A stretch of 64,000 nt of DNA from Streptomyces sp. NK08204 (GTDB lineage: Bacteria > Actinomycetota > Actinomycetes > Streptomycetales > Streptomycetaceae): NCBI RefSeq assembly GCF_020400585.1, contig NZ_JAINVF010000012.1, positions 62,001 through 126,000 of the forward strand, read 5' to 3'. Below the pieces are notes generated by a model. That model saw only the letters and a list, made by a program, of their open reading frames with translations. It did not search any database and had not been told where the DNA came from. Shown here in pieces: positions 34,133-42,144 of this stretch (position 1 is its first letter; each line of letters begins with the position of its first letter). The translations under genes were made by a program, and so were the position numbers.

Positions 34133-35413
34133 GTGGCGGTGCAGGAGGCGCGAGAGGGCACGGGTGCCGGTGGGATCCATGAGGGTGACTGCACCTGCGA
34201 GCACGGCCCGCACCAGGCCCGCGAGAGGCACCGGCGGGCTGTGGCCGCCTTTCTGCGCCGGCGTGACGAGTTCGCGGCCGGGCAGGGCCTTCCCGCGGCC
34301 GTCGCGCACTCGGCCTCGGCCTCCCGGCAGTGGGTTTCCGAGGAACTGACGCAGCGGGCGGAGGCCCTTGCGGCACGAGCCCGGGCGGAGGGCGAGGCAT
34401 GGCTCGCACGGCTGTGGCTGCGCACGGTGTGGGTGGTGTGGGGCGCGGTCGTCGTCCTGCTGCTCACCGAGGCGCTCACCGCGATCGGCGCGGGCTGGAC
34501 CAGCGCCCGCACCGCCGCACTGCTCGCCGCGCTCGTCGCCGCCGGCGCACTGACCGCGGCCTCCTGGTTCCACCGGGCACGCGGTGGTGCGCTGGCACCG
34601 GTCGTCGGCGAGGACAACCGCCTGTCCACCTCCCTTACTGTCGCCGCCTGTTGGGTGCTGTTCGTCGGCTACGCGATCCTGCTGCTCGCCGGCCGCCTGG
34701 CCGCCGCCTCCGGCCACGCCGAACGCGACACGCTGATCTCCGGGCTCGGCCTCGCGCACGGGGCGGGCGTCGTGACCGTCCTCGCCGTGGTGTGCGTCCT
34801 CGCCGTGCTGGTCCGCCGGGTGGTGGGCCTGCGCATCCTCGGGCAGCGGCTGCAGAAGCTTCCGGCACACCGGCCGCGCGCCGCCGACCTGCTGACCGAC
34901 GACGCCGGCCGGGGCGCCTTCACCGACATCCAGTACGTCGCCGTCAGTGCCGTGGCCCTCCTGTTCGCCGCCGTACGGCTGGCCCGGCGCCCGGACCGGC
35001 TGCCCGACCTCCCCTGGGGCCTCGCGGTCGTCGTACTGATCTCCGCCGCGACCTACCTGGCCGGCAAGTACACCGAGGGCGGCCGTCCACTGATCCTCTC
35101 CGTCGTCCGTGCCCGCGAACCAGGCGACCTCGACGGGCCGATCCGCACCGGCGACGACATCGAGATCCGCGGCACCGGATTCCTCCCGCCCGGTGCCCAG
35201 AGCGCCGACCGTCTCTCCCGCATGGTCGTCCGTATCGGCCAGGTAGACGTCCACGTCCCGCTCGTCCCCGTCACCGGCGGCTTCAGCAACCCCACCGACA
35301 GCGTCCTGACCGTGCCCGTACCGGCCGACGTCGAGCCCGGCTCGGTGGAGGTCCAGGTGGTGACCGCCGCCGGGGTGGCCAGCAACCGGTGCGTCGTCCA
35401 GGTGATGGAGTGA
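34133..35413 (+). CDS. Polytopic membrane protein with C-terminal IPT/TIG-like domain
   Basis: About 426 residues. An N-terminal cytoplasmic part contains a C-T-C-E-H-G segment that could bind a metal. Membrane helices follow near residues 100-120, 125-145, 165-190, 200-225, 265-285 and 290-310. The last 110 residues (GDDIEIRGTGFLPPGAQSAD to VEVQVVTAAGVASNRCVVQV) read like an immunoglobulin-like IPT/TIG fold, probably outside the membrane. I do not recognise a named family. The start is uncertain: a TTG at 34106 directly abuts AAAGGGGAG, while GTG at 34133 has only a distant GGGGAAGG. Confidence 0.8.
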   Translation: MAVQEAREGTGAGGIHEGDCTCEHGPHQARERHRRAVAAFLRRRDEFAAGQGLPAAVAHSASASRQWVSEELTQRAEALAARARAEGEAWLARLWLRTVWVVWGAVVVLLLTEALTAIGAGWTSARTAALLAALVAAGALTAASWFHRARGGALAPVVGEDNRLSTSLTVAACWVLFVGYAILLLAGRLAAASGHAERDTLISGLGLAHGAGVVTVLAVVCVLAVLVRRVVGLRILGQRLQKLPAHRPRAADLLTDDAGRGAFTDIQYVAVSAVALLFAAVRLARRPDRLPDLPWGLAVVVLISAATYLAGKYTEGGRPLILSVVRAREPGDLDGPIRTGDDIEIRGTGFLPPGAQSADRLSRMVVRIGQVDVHVPLVPVTGGFSNPTDSVLTVPVPADVEPGSVEVQVVTAAGVASNRCVVQVME

Positions 35414-35524
35414 ACGGACCGCCCGACCTCCACGGAAGGCAATCGGCCTCCGCGCGGGGGCTTTCCGCGGAGTCGCCGACGGGAGCCAGGGAGAGGATGG
35501 GTGAGGATTGAACGGACCGCGCTC

Positions 35525-35588
35525 GCCGTACGTACCTACGTACCGGCGGGTGACGCGCCCGCCGTACGTACTACGTGTCGGCGGGTGA
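35525..35588 (+). repeat. Imperfect tandem repeat with nested TACGTA palindromes
   Basis: A 28-29 base unit (GCCGTACGTAC, then CTACGT, then CGGCGGGTGA) occurs at 35525-35553 and 35561-35588. Each unit holds TACGTA/GTAC palindromes, and CGGCGGG of the first can pair with CCCGCCG between the copies. It lies just upstream of the DoxX gene and may be regulatory. Confidence 0.75.
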
Positions 35589-35623
35589 GGTCCCGTACGA
35601 CAGGCGAGAGGCGGCCGACAGCG

Positions 35624-36178
35624 ATGACTCACGGCATGCGGACGGACACGAACCCGCCCCCTCTGCGCGGTGCCCGCGACTGGCGGGATGCCGCCGCCCG
35701 CCACGCCCTCCTTCCCCTCCGCGTCTTCCTCGGCATCACCTTCGTCTATGCCGGCCTGGACAAACTCACCAACAGCGCCTTCATGAAGTCCGGCGGCGCC
35801 GGCTCCATCGGCGAGACGATGCGCTCGGCCCGTGACTCCGCCGCCATACCGGCCCTGGTCGACCTGGCCCTGAAGAGCCCGGTCGGCTTCGGACACGCCA
35901 TCGCCCTCGGTGAGTTGGCCGTCGGCATCGGCACCCTGCTCGGCGTCCTCGGCCGCCTCGCCGCGCTCGGCGGCGCGCTGATCTCGCTGAGCCTGTGGCT
36001 GACCGTGAGCTGGTCCACCAGCCCCTACTACTACGGCAACGACCTCGCCTACCTGATGGCCTGGCTGCCCCTCGTCCTCGCCGGCGCGCCCTCTCTCTCC
36101 GTGGACGCGGTCTGGCGCGCCCGGCGCCGGCAACGGGCGGGCGGCCACCGCCAGCCGCCCCCGGCCCCGTCCGCCTAG
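35624..36178 (+). CDS. DoxX family membrane protein
   Basis: A 184-residue DoxX protein: four membrane helices, the first containing LPLRVFLGITFVYAGLDKLT and the second GHAIALGELAVGIGTLLGVL, with the conserved Glu of G-E-L-A-V-G. DoxX-family proteins act in thiosulfate:quinone oxidoreduction in archaea, but in actinobacteria they belong to membrane oxidoreductase complexes connected with redox stress; the exact role here is unknown. ATG at 35624 is chosen; ATG at 35636 is also possible. Its stop codon overlaps the stop of the convergent small membrane gene. Confidence 0.9.
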   Translation: MTHGMRTDTNPPPLRGARDWRDAAARHALLPLRVFLGITFVYAGLDKLTNSAFMKSGGAGSIGETMRSARDSAAIPALVDLALKSPVGFGHAIALGELAVGIGTLLGVLGRLAALGGALISLSLWLTVSWSTSPYYYGNDLAYLMAWLPLVLAGAPSLSVDAVWRARRRQRAGGHRQPPPAPSA

Positions 36179-36375
36179 GCGCCGCGCCGTCTGCGTATGC
36201 CCCGGGCCACGGCCGCCGTGATGCCGGCCACCCAGAGGCCGCCCACGACCAACGGGACGGCCACGGCCCACGGGGCCTCCCACAGTCCACCCGCGTCTCC
36301 TGCGAAGACGGCCGCGGTGGCGGTGAGAGCGAGCCCGGCGACCAGCTTCCCGGGCTGGAACTCATGACGCAGCAC
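36175..36375 (-). CDS. Small two-helix membrane protein coupled to the PspC gene
   Basis: A 66-residue protein with two hydrophobic helices (LVAGLALTATAAVFAG and WAVAVPLVVGGLWVAGITAAVA) and a basic C-terminus (ARGIRRRRGA). The start is GTG at 36375 with a perfect GGAGGTGAGCC in front. The start overlaps the end of the PspC gene by 14 bases, so translation is probably coupled and the product probably works with PspC in the membrane. Its stop overlaps the DoxX stop on the other strand. Confidence 0.85.
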   Translation of the reverse strand: MLRHEFQPGKLVAGLALTATAAVFAGDAGGLWEAPWAVAVPLVVGGLWVAGITAAVARGIRRRRGA

Positions 36376-37912
36376 GGCTCACCTCCACTCGCCCCAGACC
36401 GACCTCGAGGTCGACGTCCAGGATGCCCGCACGCTTGCCGCCCTTGACCGGCGACAGTGTCACCGTCCTGTGCCGACCCGGCTGCACGTCCACGTCCTTT
36501 CTGCTCTGGCCCGGCAACCGGACGTCGCCCAGCCCCACGTCGATGCTCATCCGGACGGTCGCGTCCGCCGGCACGATCAGCCTCAGCCGCCCCGCGCCCA
36601 CCCGGGCGTCCGTGGTGAGCCGTTGCCCCTTGGTCAGGTGCAGACCGGCCAGGTCCAGGGTGCCGTCGCCGGTGCCCAGCCTGTACGCGGGCCGCACGTC
36701 CGCCGCCGTCGCGGGCTTCCAGGACGTGTGTCTCCAGTGCGTGGTGATGTCCTTGGGCAGGGCTGCCGACCCGGCGAGCAGCACCGCCGTGACGATCGCG
36801 AGGAACATCGACCCCGCGCCCGTACGCCCCAGGAACGAGCTGACGGTGATGCCCAGACCGAAGACCGCGAGGGCGCAGGCCAGGCCCATCTGCAGGCTGG
36901 TGCCGAGCGGGTGCGTGTCCCAGGTCAGCCCGGTGCCCAGGCCGCCCGCCACCAGGGCCAGGAGGAACACCCAGCCGCCGATCCAGCGCGGGCCGCGTGG
37001 TCTCGGGGGCGCCGTGCCCGGCGGCCGTACCGACCCGTGGTGGGTCCAGGGGATCGGGATGCCGATATCGAGGGCCGAGGCGATGTCCCGGTCGTGGGTG
37101 TCGTCGGGCCCCCACAGATAGCCGGTGCCGCCGACATGCGTGCCGTCCTTGACGATGGGCTCCCGCCACCACGAGGGGTAGGTGAACACCGGCGGTGCCT
37201 GCGCCTCCGGCGGAGCATCGGCGGCGGCCTGCGCGGCGATGGGGCTTCCCTTGCTCGAGCGCACGCTCGCAGAAGGATCGGTGTCGGCGGCGCCGCGCCG
37301 CCGGGACCAGTACCCGGCACCGGCCAGCAGCAGGGAGAGCACGACGGCGAAGGTCAGCACGCCGCCGTTGTTCAGCATCGTCAGCAGCACCCCGCAGCCG
37401 ACCAGGGCGAACAGCACGGCGGCCAGCGCCTGGCCGTCGACCCGGGCCGTCAGCAGTTTGCGGACCTCGTTCTCCTCCTCGTCCTCGTACGGCACGAGGA
37501 GCCAGGCGAACCCGTAGAAGATGAGGCCGAGGCCGCCGGTCGCGGACAGCACGGCCAGGGTGATCCGGAAGATCACCGGGTCCATGTCGGTCTGCCGCCC
37601 GAGTCCCGCGCACACCCCAGCGATGATCTTGTGCCGGCGGTCGCGCCGGAACGGGCGCAGGATCTCAGCGGCGTCCCCCTGTTCCCGGGCGCGCTCCCGT
37701 GCCTGCCTGCTGTCGCCGGTGCCGGTGCCGGTGCCGGTGCCGGTGCCGGTGCCGGTGTCCGTGTCGGTTCCGGTGTCGGTGTGGGTGCTCGTGCCTGCCG
37801 CTCCTGTCTTCCCCGTCGCGGCGGGCCCGGCATCCGTCGGTCCGGTGCCCGGTGCCGGGCGCGGGCCGGTGCCGGGTCCCGGACCCGTCGCGGCGTGCTC
37901 GTGATCCGTCAT
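36362..37912 (-). CDS. PspC domain protein with C-terminal toastrack/LiaF-like domain
   Basis: A 516-residue membrane protein. After a low-complexity Thr/Gly/Asp N-terminus comes the PspC domain (FRRDRRHKIIAGVCAGLGRQ then TDMDPVIFRITLAVLSATGG). Several membrane helices follow (AAVLFALVGCGVLL, FAVVLSLLLAGAGYW, WVFLLALVAGGLGTGL, and more). The last 120 residues are beta-rich (LRLIVPADATVRMSIDVGLG, ILDVDLEVGLGRVEV) and resemble the LiaF/DUF4097 toastrack domain. The combination marks phage-shock or Lia-type envelope-stress sensing. ATG at 37912 starts MTDHEHAATG; no ribosome binding site is visible. It is divergent from a PspC-domain histidine kinase, and the two are probably one regulatory unit. 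Confidence 0.92.
   Translation of the reverse strand: MTDHEHAATGPGPGTGPRPAPGTGPTDAGPAATGKTGAAGTSTHTDTGTDTDTGTGTGTGTGTGTGDSRQARERAREQGDAAEILRPFRRDRRHKIIAGVCAGLGRQTDMDPVIFRITLAVLSATGGLGLIFYGFAWLLVPYEDEEENEVRKLLTARVDGQALAAVLFALVGCGVLLTMLNNGGVLTFAVVLSLLLAGAGYWSRRRGAADTDPSASVRSSKGSPIAAQAAADAPPEAQAPPVFTYPSWWREPIVKDGTHVGGTGYLWGPDDTHDRDIASALDIGIPIPWTHHGSVRPPGTAPPRPRGPRWIGGWVFLLALVAGGLGTGLTWDTHPLGTSLQMGLACALAVFGLGITVSSFLGRTGAGSMFLAIVTAVLLAGSAALPKDITTHWRHTSWKPATAADVRPAYRLGTGDGTLDLAGLHLTKGQRLTTDARVGAGRLRLIVPADATVRMSIDVGLGDVRLPGQSRKDVDVQPGRHRTVTLSPVKGGKRAGILDVDLEVGLGRVEVSRAAS
37712..37760 (-). repeat. Hexanucleotide repeat inside the PspC gene
   Basis: About seven perfect CCGGTG units followed by degenerate copies encode a Thr-Gly run in the N-terminal tail of the PspC protein. 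Unit changes stay in frame, so slippage would only alter linker length. Confidence 0.85.
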
Positions 37913-38111
37913 GCGTCCATGGTGACGGCCCGCCCGTCGCGGCGGCAGTCGGAACGACCCTGGGCCAACCCTGAAATCGGCCCTGAGACGGAACGGGGAA
38001 GCGTTCGACGAGCGACGACCCGCTGGGCGGCACGGTCCCCGAAAGAAGATCAGGGGAGTCTTAGGGCAGACCCTGATGCCCGGCGTCGTCGGCCATGTGA
38101 CCATCGATGGC

Positions 38112-39401
38112 ATGCCGGAAGCCGCAGCACTGCCACTCGACGACCCGCGGCCACCGCGCAAGCTCTACCGCAGCAGCGACGGACGCTGGTTGGGGGGAGT
38201 GGCGCGGGGCCTCGCCGGGCATCTCGGGCTGCCCGTGATCTGGGTACGGCTCGCCTTCGTCGGCATGTTCATGGCCCACGGCTTCGGCGCGCTGCTGTAC
38301 GCGGCGTTCTGGTTCTTCGTACCCCTGGGCGTGGGCGGTGTCGGCGCCGAGAAGCACTCGCTGGTCGGCACCGAGACCGCGCCGGACGGCCGCCGGAAGC
38401 TCGTGGCCCGCAAGCCGGACAAGGGACAGCTCGTCGCGCTGCTCCTCATGGTCATCGTGTCCGTGGTCTTCGTGAGCAGCGTCAACCTGGGTGGCGCCGC
38501 CAAGGTGTACCTGCTGCCCGCCGTCCTTGTCGCGGCCGGTGTCGCCCTGGTCTGGCGTCAGGCGGACAACGCCCGCCGGGCCCGCTGGGTCGAGGTCGGC
38601 CGCAGACGCCGCACGCTCACGCTGCTGCGCGCGGGCGTAGGCGTGCTGCTCGTCACGGCGGGCGTCTGCGCCATCGTCTGGCTGCAGGGGTCGGCCGCCC
38701 ACTTCGGCGCGGTCCTCCAGGCCGCGCTCGCCGTCCTCGTCGGCATCACGCTCCTCGCCGGCCCCTATCTCGTCCGCATGACGCAGGACCTGTCCGAGGA
38801 ACGCCTGATGCGCATCCGCGCCCAGGAGCGCGCCGAGGTCGCCGCGCACGTTCACGACTCGGTGCTGCACACCCTCACCCTGATCCAGCGCAACGCCGAC
38901 AACGCGAACGAGGTCCGCCGCCTGGCCCGAGCCCAGGAGCGCGACCTGCGCACCTGGCTGTACAAGCCCGAGGGCACCGGCAAGGACGAGGCCGACGAGC
39001 CGGACACGGTCGCCGAGGCGGTCAGGCGCAACGCCGCCGAGGTCGAGGACAAGCACGGTGTGCCGATCGAGGTCGTCGTGGTCGGCGACTGCCCGTTGGA
39101 CGAGAGGACCGGCGCGCAGATGCAGGCCGCGCGCGAGGCGATGGTGAACGCCGCCAAGTACGGTGGCGAGGGCGGTGCCGTACAGGTCTACGCCGAGGTC
39201 GAGGGCAAGACGGTCTTCGTGTCCGTGCGCGACCGCGGGCCGGGCTTCGACCTCGACTCGATACCCGCCGACCGTATGGGTGTCAGAGAATCGATCATCG
39301 GCCGTATGGAGCGCAACGGCGGCACGGCACGGCTGCGGTCGGTGCCGGGCGGCGGCACGGAGGTCGAGCTGGAGATGGAGAGGGCGGAGAAGACATCATG
39401 A
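38112..39401 (+). CDS. PspC domain-containing NarL-type sensor histidine kinase
   Basis: A 429-residue kinase. A PspC domain fills the N-terminus (KLYRSSDGRWLGGVARGLAG then HLGLPVIWVRLAFVGMFMAH), followed by membrane helices (VALLLMVIVSVVFVSSV, YLLPAVLVAAGVALV, LLRAGVGVLLVTAGVCAIV, AALAVLVGITLLAGPYL). The HisKA_3-like segment AEVAAHVHDSVLHTLTLIQR has the phosphoacceptor His, and the ATP-binding domain has E-A-M-V-N-A-A-K and D-R-G-P-G-F-D. ATG at 38112 (MPEAAALPL) is chosen; ATG at 38076 is in frame upstream and neither has a ribosome binding site. Its stop overlaps the start of the response regulator gene, so the two proteins are a cognate pair. Confidence 0.93.
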   Translation: MPEAAALPLDDPRPPRKLYRSSDGRWLGGVARGLAGHLGLPVIWVRLAFVGMFMAHGFGALLYAAFWFFVPLGVGGVGAEKHSLVGTETAPDGRRKLVARKPDKGQLVALLLMVIVSVVFVSSVNLGGAAKVYLLPAVLVAAGVALVWRQADNARRARWVEVGRRRRTLTLLRAGVGVLLVTAGVCAIVWLQGSAAHFGAVLQAALAVLVGITLLAGPYLVRMTQDLSEERLMRIRAQERAEVAAHVHDSVLHTLTLIQRNADNANEVRRLARAQERDLRTWLYKPEGTGKDEADEPDTVAEAVRRNAAEVEDKHGVPIEVVVVGDCPLDERTGAQMQAAREAMVNAAKYGGEGGAVQVYAEVEGKTVFVSVRDRGPGFDLDSIPADRMGVRESIIGRMERNGGTARLRSVPGGGTEVELEMERAEKTS

Positions 39402-40114
39402 GTGAGGCGACCGAGGCGAACGGCACGAACGGCGCGGCGGGGGAGACGGCCGGCCGGCACGTGCAGGTGGTGCTCGTGGACGACCACCGCATGTTCCGCG
39501 CCGGGGTCCAGGCCGAGATCGGCCGGACCGCCGAGACCGGCGTCGAGGTGGTCGGCGAGGCCGGTGACGTGGACCAGGCGGTCACGGTCATCACCGCCAC
39601 GCGGCCCGAGGTGGTCCTCCTCGACGTCCATCTGCCGGGCGGCGGCGGGGTCGAGGTGCTGCGCCGGTGCGTGGCGCTGATGGCGGACACCGAGCGGCCC
39701 GTGCGCTTCCTCGCGCTGTCCGTGTCGGACGCCGCGGAGGACGTGATCGGCGTGATCCGCGGCGGTGCCCGCGGCTACGTCACCAAGACCATCACCGGCG
39801 CCGACCTGATCGACTCCATCTTCCGCGTCCAGGAGGGCGATGCCGTCTTCTCCCCGCGGCTCGCCGGCTTCGTCCTGGACGCCTTCGCCTCCACCGACGC
39901 CCCGCCGGTCGACGAGGACCTGGACCGGCTCACCCAGCGCGAACGCGAGGTGCTGCGCCTGATCGCCCGGGGCTATGCCTACAAGGAGATCGCCAAGCAG
40001 CTGTTCATCTCGGTGAAGACCGTCGAGTCCCATGTCTCGGCGGTCCTCCGCAAGCTGCAGCTGTCCAACCGCCACGAACTGACCCGCTGGGCGACAGCGC
40101 GCCGGCTGGTCTGA
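39398..40114 (+). CDS. NarL-type response regulator paired with the PspC kinase
   Basis: A 238-residue response regulator: receiver domain with VLVDDHRMFRAG, the phosphoacceptor Asp in VVLLDVHLPGGGG and the Lys in YVTKTITG, then a LuxR-type HTH (LTQREREVLRLIARGYAYKE then IAKQLFISVKTVESHVSAVL). ATG at 39398 overlaps the TGA of the kinase gene (ATGA), so translation is coupled. The likely targets are the divergent PspC gene and its own operon. The activating signal should be envelope stress sensed by the PspC parts. Confidence 0.95.
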   Translation: MSEATEANGTNGAAGETAGRHVQVVLVDDHRMFRAGVQAEIGRTAETGVEVVGEAGDVDQAVTVITATRPEVVLLDVHLPGGGGVEVLRRCVALMADTERPVRFLALSVSDAAEDVIGVIRGGARGYVTKTITGADLIDSIFRVQEGDAVFSPRLAGFVLDAFASTDAPPVDEDLDRLTQREREVLRLIARGYAYKEIAKQLFISVKTVESHVSAVLRKLQLSNRHELTRWATARRLV

Positions 40115-40194
40115 CCCGGCCCGACCTGCCCGGCCGACCGAACGGTCCGACTGAGACGACCCGACAACGACCCGACTGAACCAACCCGATTGAA

Positions 40195-40311
40195 ACGACC
40201 GGTCCGAACGACCGGTCCGAACGACCGGTCCGAACGACCGGTCCGAACGACCGGTCCGAACGACCGGTCCGAACGACCGGTCCGAACGACCGGTCCGAAC
40301 GACCGGTCCGA
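40195..40311. repeat. Nine perfect 13-base tandem repeats
   Basis: The unit ACGACCGGTCCGA occurs nine times without a mismatch from 40195 to 40311, flanked by decayed copies from about 40120 to 40345. Each unit contains the palindrome GACCGGTC. The block lies between the convergent response regulator and NlpC/P60 genes. There is no spacer diversity, so it is not a CRISPR. Confidence 0.97.
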
Positions 40312-40365
40312 ACGGCCCGGCTGAACGGCCCGACCGAACGGCCCGACCCTTGAAGGGCCAAGGCT

Positions 40366-41430
40366 TCACGCCACCCGCGTCGCCCCCGCGAACGGCATCA
40401 GGTCGATCGGGGCCAGCCGGACCGGGGCCGACGGGTTCGGGGCGTGGATCATCTGGCCGCCGCCCACATAGATGCCGACGTGGCTGACGCCGGAGTAGAA
40501 GAACACCAGGTCGCCGGGTTGGAGTTGAGAGCGGGAGACGCGTCGGCCGGCGTTGATCTGTGCGTACGTGGTGCGCGGCAGCGAGACGCCGGCGGAGCGG
40601 TACGCGGCCTGGACCAGGCCCGAGCAGTCGAAGGCGTTCGGTCCGGTCGCGCCCCACACGTAGGGGCTGCCGAGCTTGGCGTAGGCGTACGCGACGGCCG
40701 CCGCCGCACGCGAGCCGGGGGCCGCGACGGACCCCGCCCGTACCGGCGCCTGCCGGGCGCCCGGGGCCGGCCGTGAGGCGTGCCCGGTGGTGGCGTCGCC
40801 GCCGGTGATCTGCGCACGCTCACGCGGGGTGAGCAGCGCCAGCAGCCGCCGGGCCTCGTCCAGCTTGCCGGTGATGGTCTTCTTGTGGCGTTTCAGTTCC
40901 GTCTGCCGGGAGCGGAGCGACTTCAGCTCGATCCTCGCTGCGCCGCGCAGCTGCTCGATCTCCCGGAGCTGCGCACGTACCCGGGAGACGGCGGCGGCCT
41001 GCCGGTGGCCGGCCCGCTCCGCGAACACGGCCCCGTCCAGATACCGGTCCGGGTCGCTGGACAGCGCCAGCTGCCAGGCGGGGTCGATGCCGCCCTCCCG
41101 GTACTGGGCCGCCGCGAGCGAACCGAGTCTGCCGCGGGCCGTGTTGAGCCTCTGCTGTTTGCGGGCGGTCTCGTCGCGCAGCGCGTTCAGCCGCCGCTGG
41201 GCCGTGTCCGCCTTCTCCTTGGCGCCGTCGTATTTCTCGGTGGCGGCCTCCGCCTCCTCGTACAACGTGTCCACCCGGGCCTTCACCTGCCCGGGGGTCA
41301 GTTGCGGTGCGGCGTGTCCCGTTCCGTCGAAGCCCGTCGCGGTGGCCGCGCCCGCCATGGCGAGAGTCGCGGCCGTGCGGGCCGTACTGCCACTGAGCGA
41401 GCGCTGACGGGGCTTGCGGTGCGCTGCCAC
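40366..41430 (-). CDS. Secreted NlpC/P60 peptidoglycan hydrolase
   Basis: A 354-residue cell-wall hydrolase. A signal peptide covers residues 1-40 (AATLAMAGAATATGF). A long coiled-coil domain (VDTLYEEAEAATEKYDGAKE then KADTAQRRLNALRDETARKQ) spans about 45-215, and the NlpC/P60 domain the last 115 residues: catalytic Cys in N-A-F-D-C-S-G-L-V (near 267), His in S-H-V-G-I-Y-V (near 320) and the third polar residue His in M-I-H-A-P-N. It should cut between D-Glu and the third residue of stem peptides; the coiled coil is typically autoinhibitory or partner-binding. GTG at 41430 follows AAGGACG at a long distance. Confidence 0.95.
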   Translation of the reverse strand: MAAHRKPRQRSLSGSTARTAATLAMAGAATATGFDGTGHAAPQLTPGQVKARVDTLYEEAEAATEKYDGAKEKADTAQRRLNALRDETARKQQRLNTARGRLGSLAAAQYREGGIDPAWQLALSSDPDRYLDGAVFAERAGHRQAAAVSRVRAQLREIEQLRGAARIELKSLRSRQTELKRHKKTITGKLDEARRLLALLTPRERAQITGGDATTGHASRPAPGARQAPVRAGSVAAPGSRAAAAVAYAYAKLGSPYVWGATGPNAFDCSGLVQAAYRSAGVSLPRTTYAQINAGRRVSRSQLQPGDLVFFYSGVSHVGIYVGGGQMIHAPNPSAPVRLAPIDLMPFAGATRVA

Positions 41431-41560
41431 CTGGAACCGTCACGTCCTTTCGTGCGACTTGTGCGGCCGAGGAGCGATCGGCGCTTCCGGTGACGGCCCG
41501 CACAGGGGAAGCGGGCCGCCCGGACCTTTCTCGGCGGTGGGCAGGACGCTAGGCCGGATG

Positions 41561-41690
41561 GTGACGGGTTGGTAACGCAGTATGCGGAACTGGCTTCGAT
41601 GAGCCGGGATGTGACCGCGCCTGACCGTTGCGGGATCACAGGTGCCCGGCGGATGCCCGAAAGACGCTCAGGGGATGTCTCGTTGACATC
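41561..41690 (-). promoter_or_regulatory. Candidate regulatory sites upstream of the first NlpC/P60 gene
   Basis: Two elements are visible. GTGAC (41561-41565) and GTAAC (about 41572-41576) form a direct repeat of period 11, the general form of MtrA sites, and MtrA controls cell-wall hydrolases in actinobacteria. GATGTC (41674-41679) and GACATC (41685-41690) are a perfect inverted repeat with a five-base spacer. Both assignments are tentative. Confidence 0.3.
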
Positions 41691-41788
41691 TTGCCGATAC
41701 CCGCCGATCTCCGCTCACTTGGTGACTCAAGCGATGGTCTTGGGGCGGCGGTGACAGGAGGTGTGTGCCCTGATTAGGCTCCGGATCC

Positions 41789-42142
41789 ATGGACGTACTC
41801 ATCCATCTCTTCGTCGGCATCCACGTCATCGCCATCGCCGCGCTGCTGGGCGGATTCATCATCCAGATCAAGTCCATAGGCCAGGGCACGCTGCGGTTCG
41901 TGCCCGGAATGCTGCACGGCGCGCTGACGATGCTGGGCACCGGCATTGTCCTGGTCAGCCTCCACCGCGCCGACGACGATCCCGTCAACAACGCCAAGAT
42001 CGGCTTGAAGCTCGCTCTGCTGGTCGTGATCCTCGGGCTGATCTACGTGAAGCGCAACGAGGAGAAGGTGGACAAGGGCATCTTCGGGCTGGTCGGCCTG
42101 CTGACCATGGCCAACATCTTCATCGCGGTCCTGTGGACCTGA
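41789..42142 (+). CDS. Small four-helix integral membrane protein
   Basis: A 117-residue protein that is almost entirely four hydrophobic helices (LFVGIHVIAIAALLGGFIIQ, GMLHGALTMLGTGIVLVSLH, IGLKLALLVVILGLIYV, GIFGLVGLLTMANIFIAVLW). A His at residue 12 in G-I-H-V and another in M-L-H-G could be haem or metal ligands, as in small cytochrome-like membrane proteins, but this is speculation. It is a common Streptomyces protein without a known function. The start ATG has no strong ribosome binding site. It is transcribed alone, convergent with the decayed transporter. Confidence 0.88.
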   Translation: MDVLIHLFVGIHVIAIAALLGGFIIQIKSIGQGTLRFVPGMLHGALTMLGTGIVLVSLHRADDDPVNNAKIGLKLALLVVILGLIYVKRNEEKVDKGIFGLVGLLTMANIFIAVLWT

Positions 42143-42144
42143 CC

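Noticed and set aside
36470..40114. A 1214-codon plus-strand frame ending with the response regulator
   Set aside because: Only the part from 39398 is coding. The rest lies antisense to the PspC gene or in another frame of the histidine kinase gene.
40195..40311. The 13-base array as a CRISPR
   Set aside because: The repeats are contiguous without spacers and no cas gene is present.
41431..41700. A second ydaO riboswitch before the NlpC/P60 gene at 40366-41430
   Set aside because: The conserved blocks seen at 44386-44545 are not found here in order.
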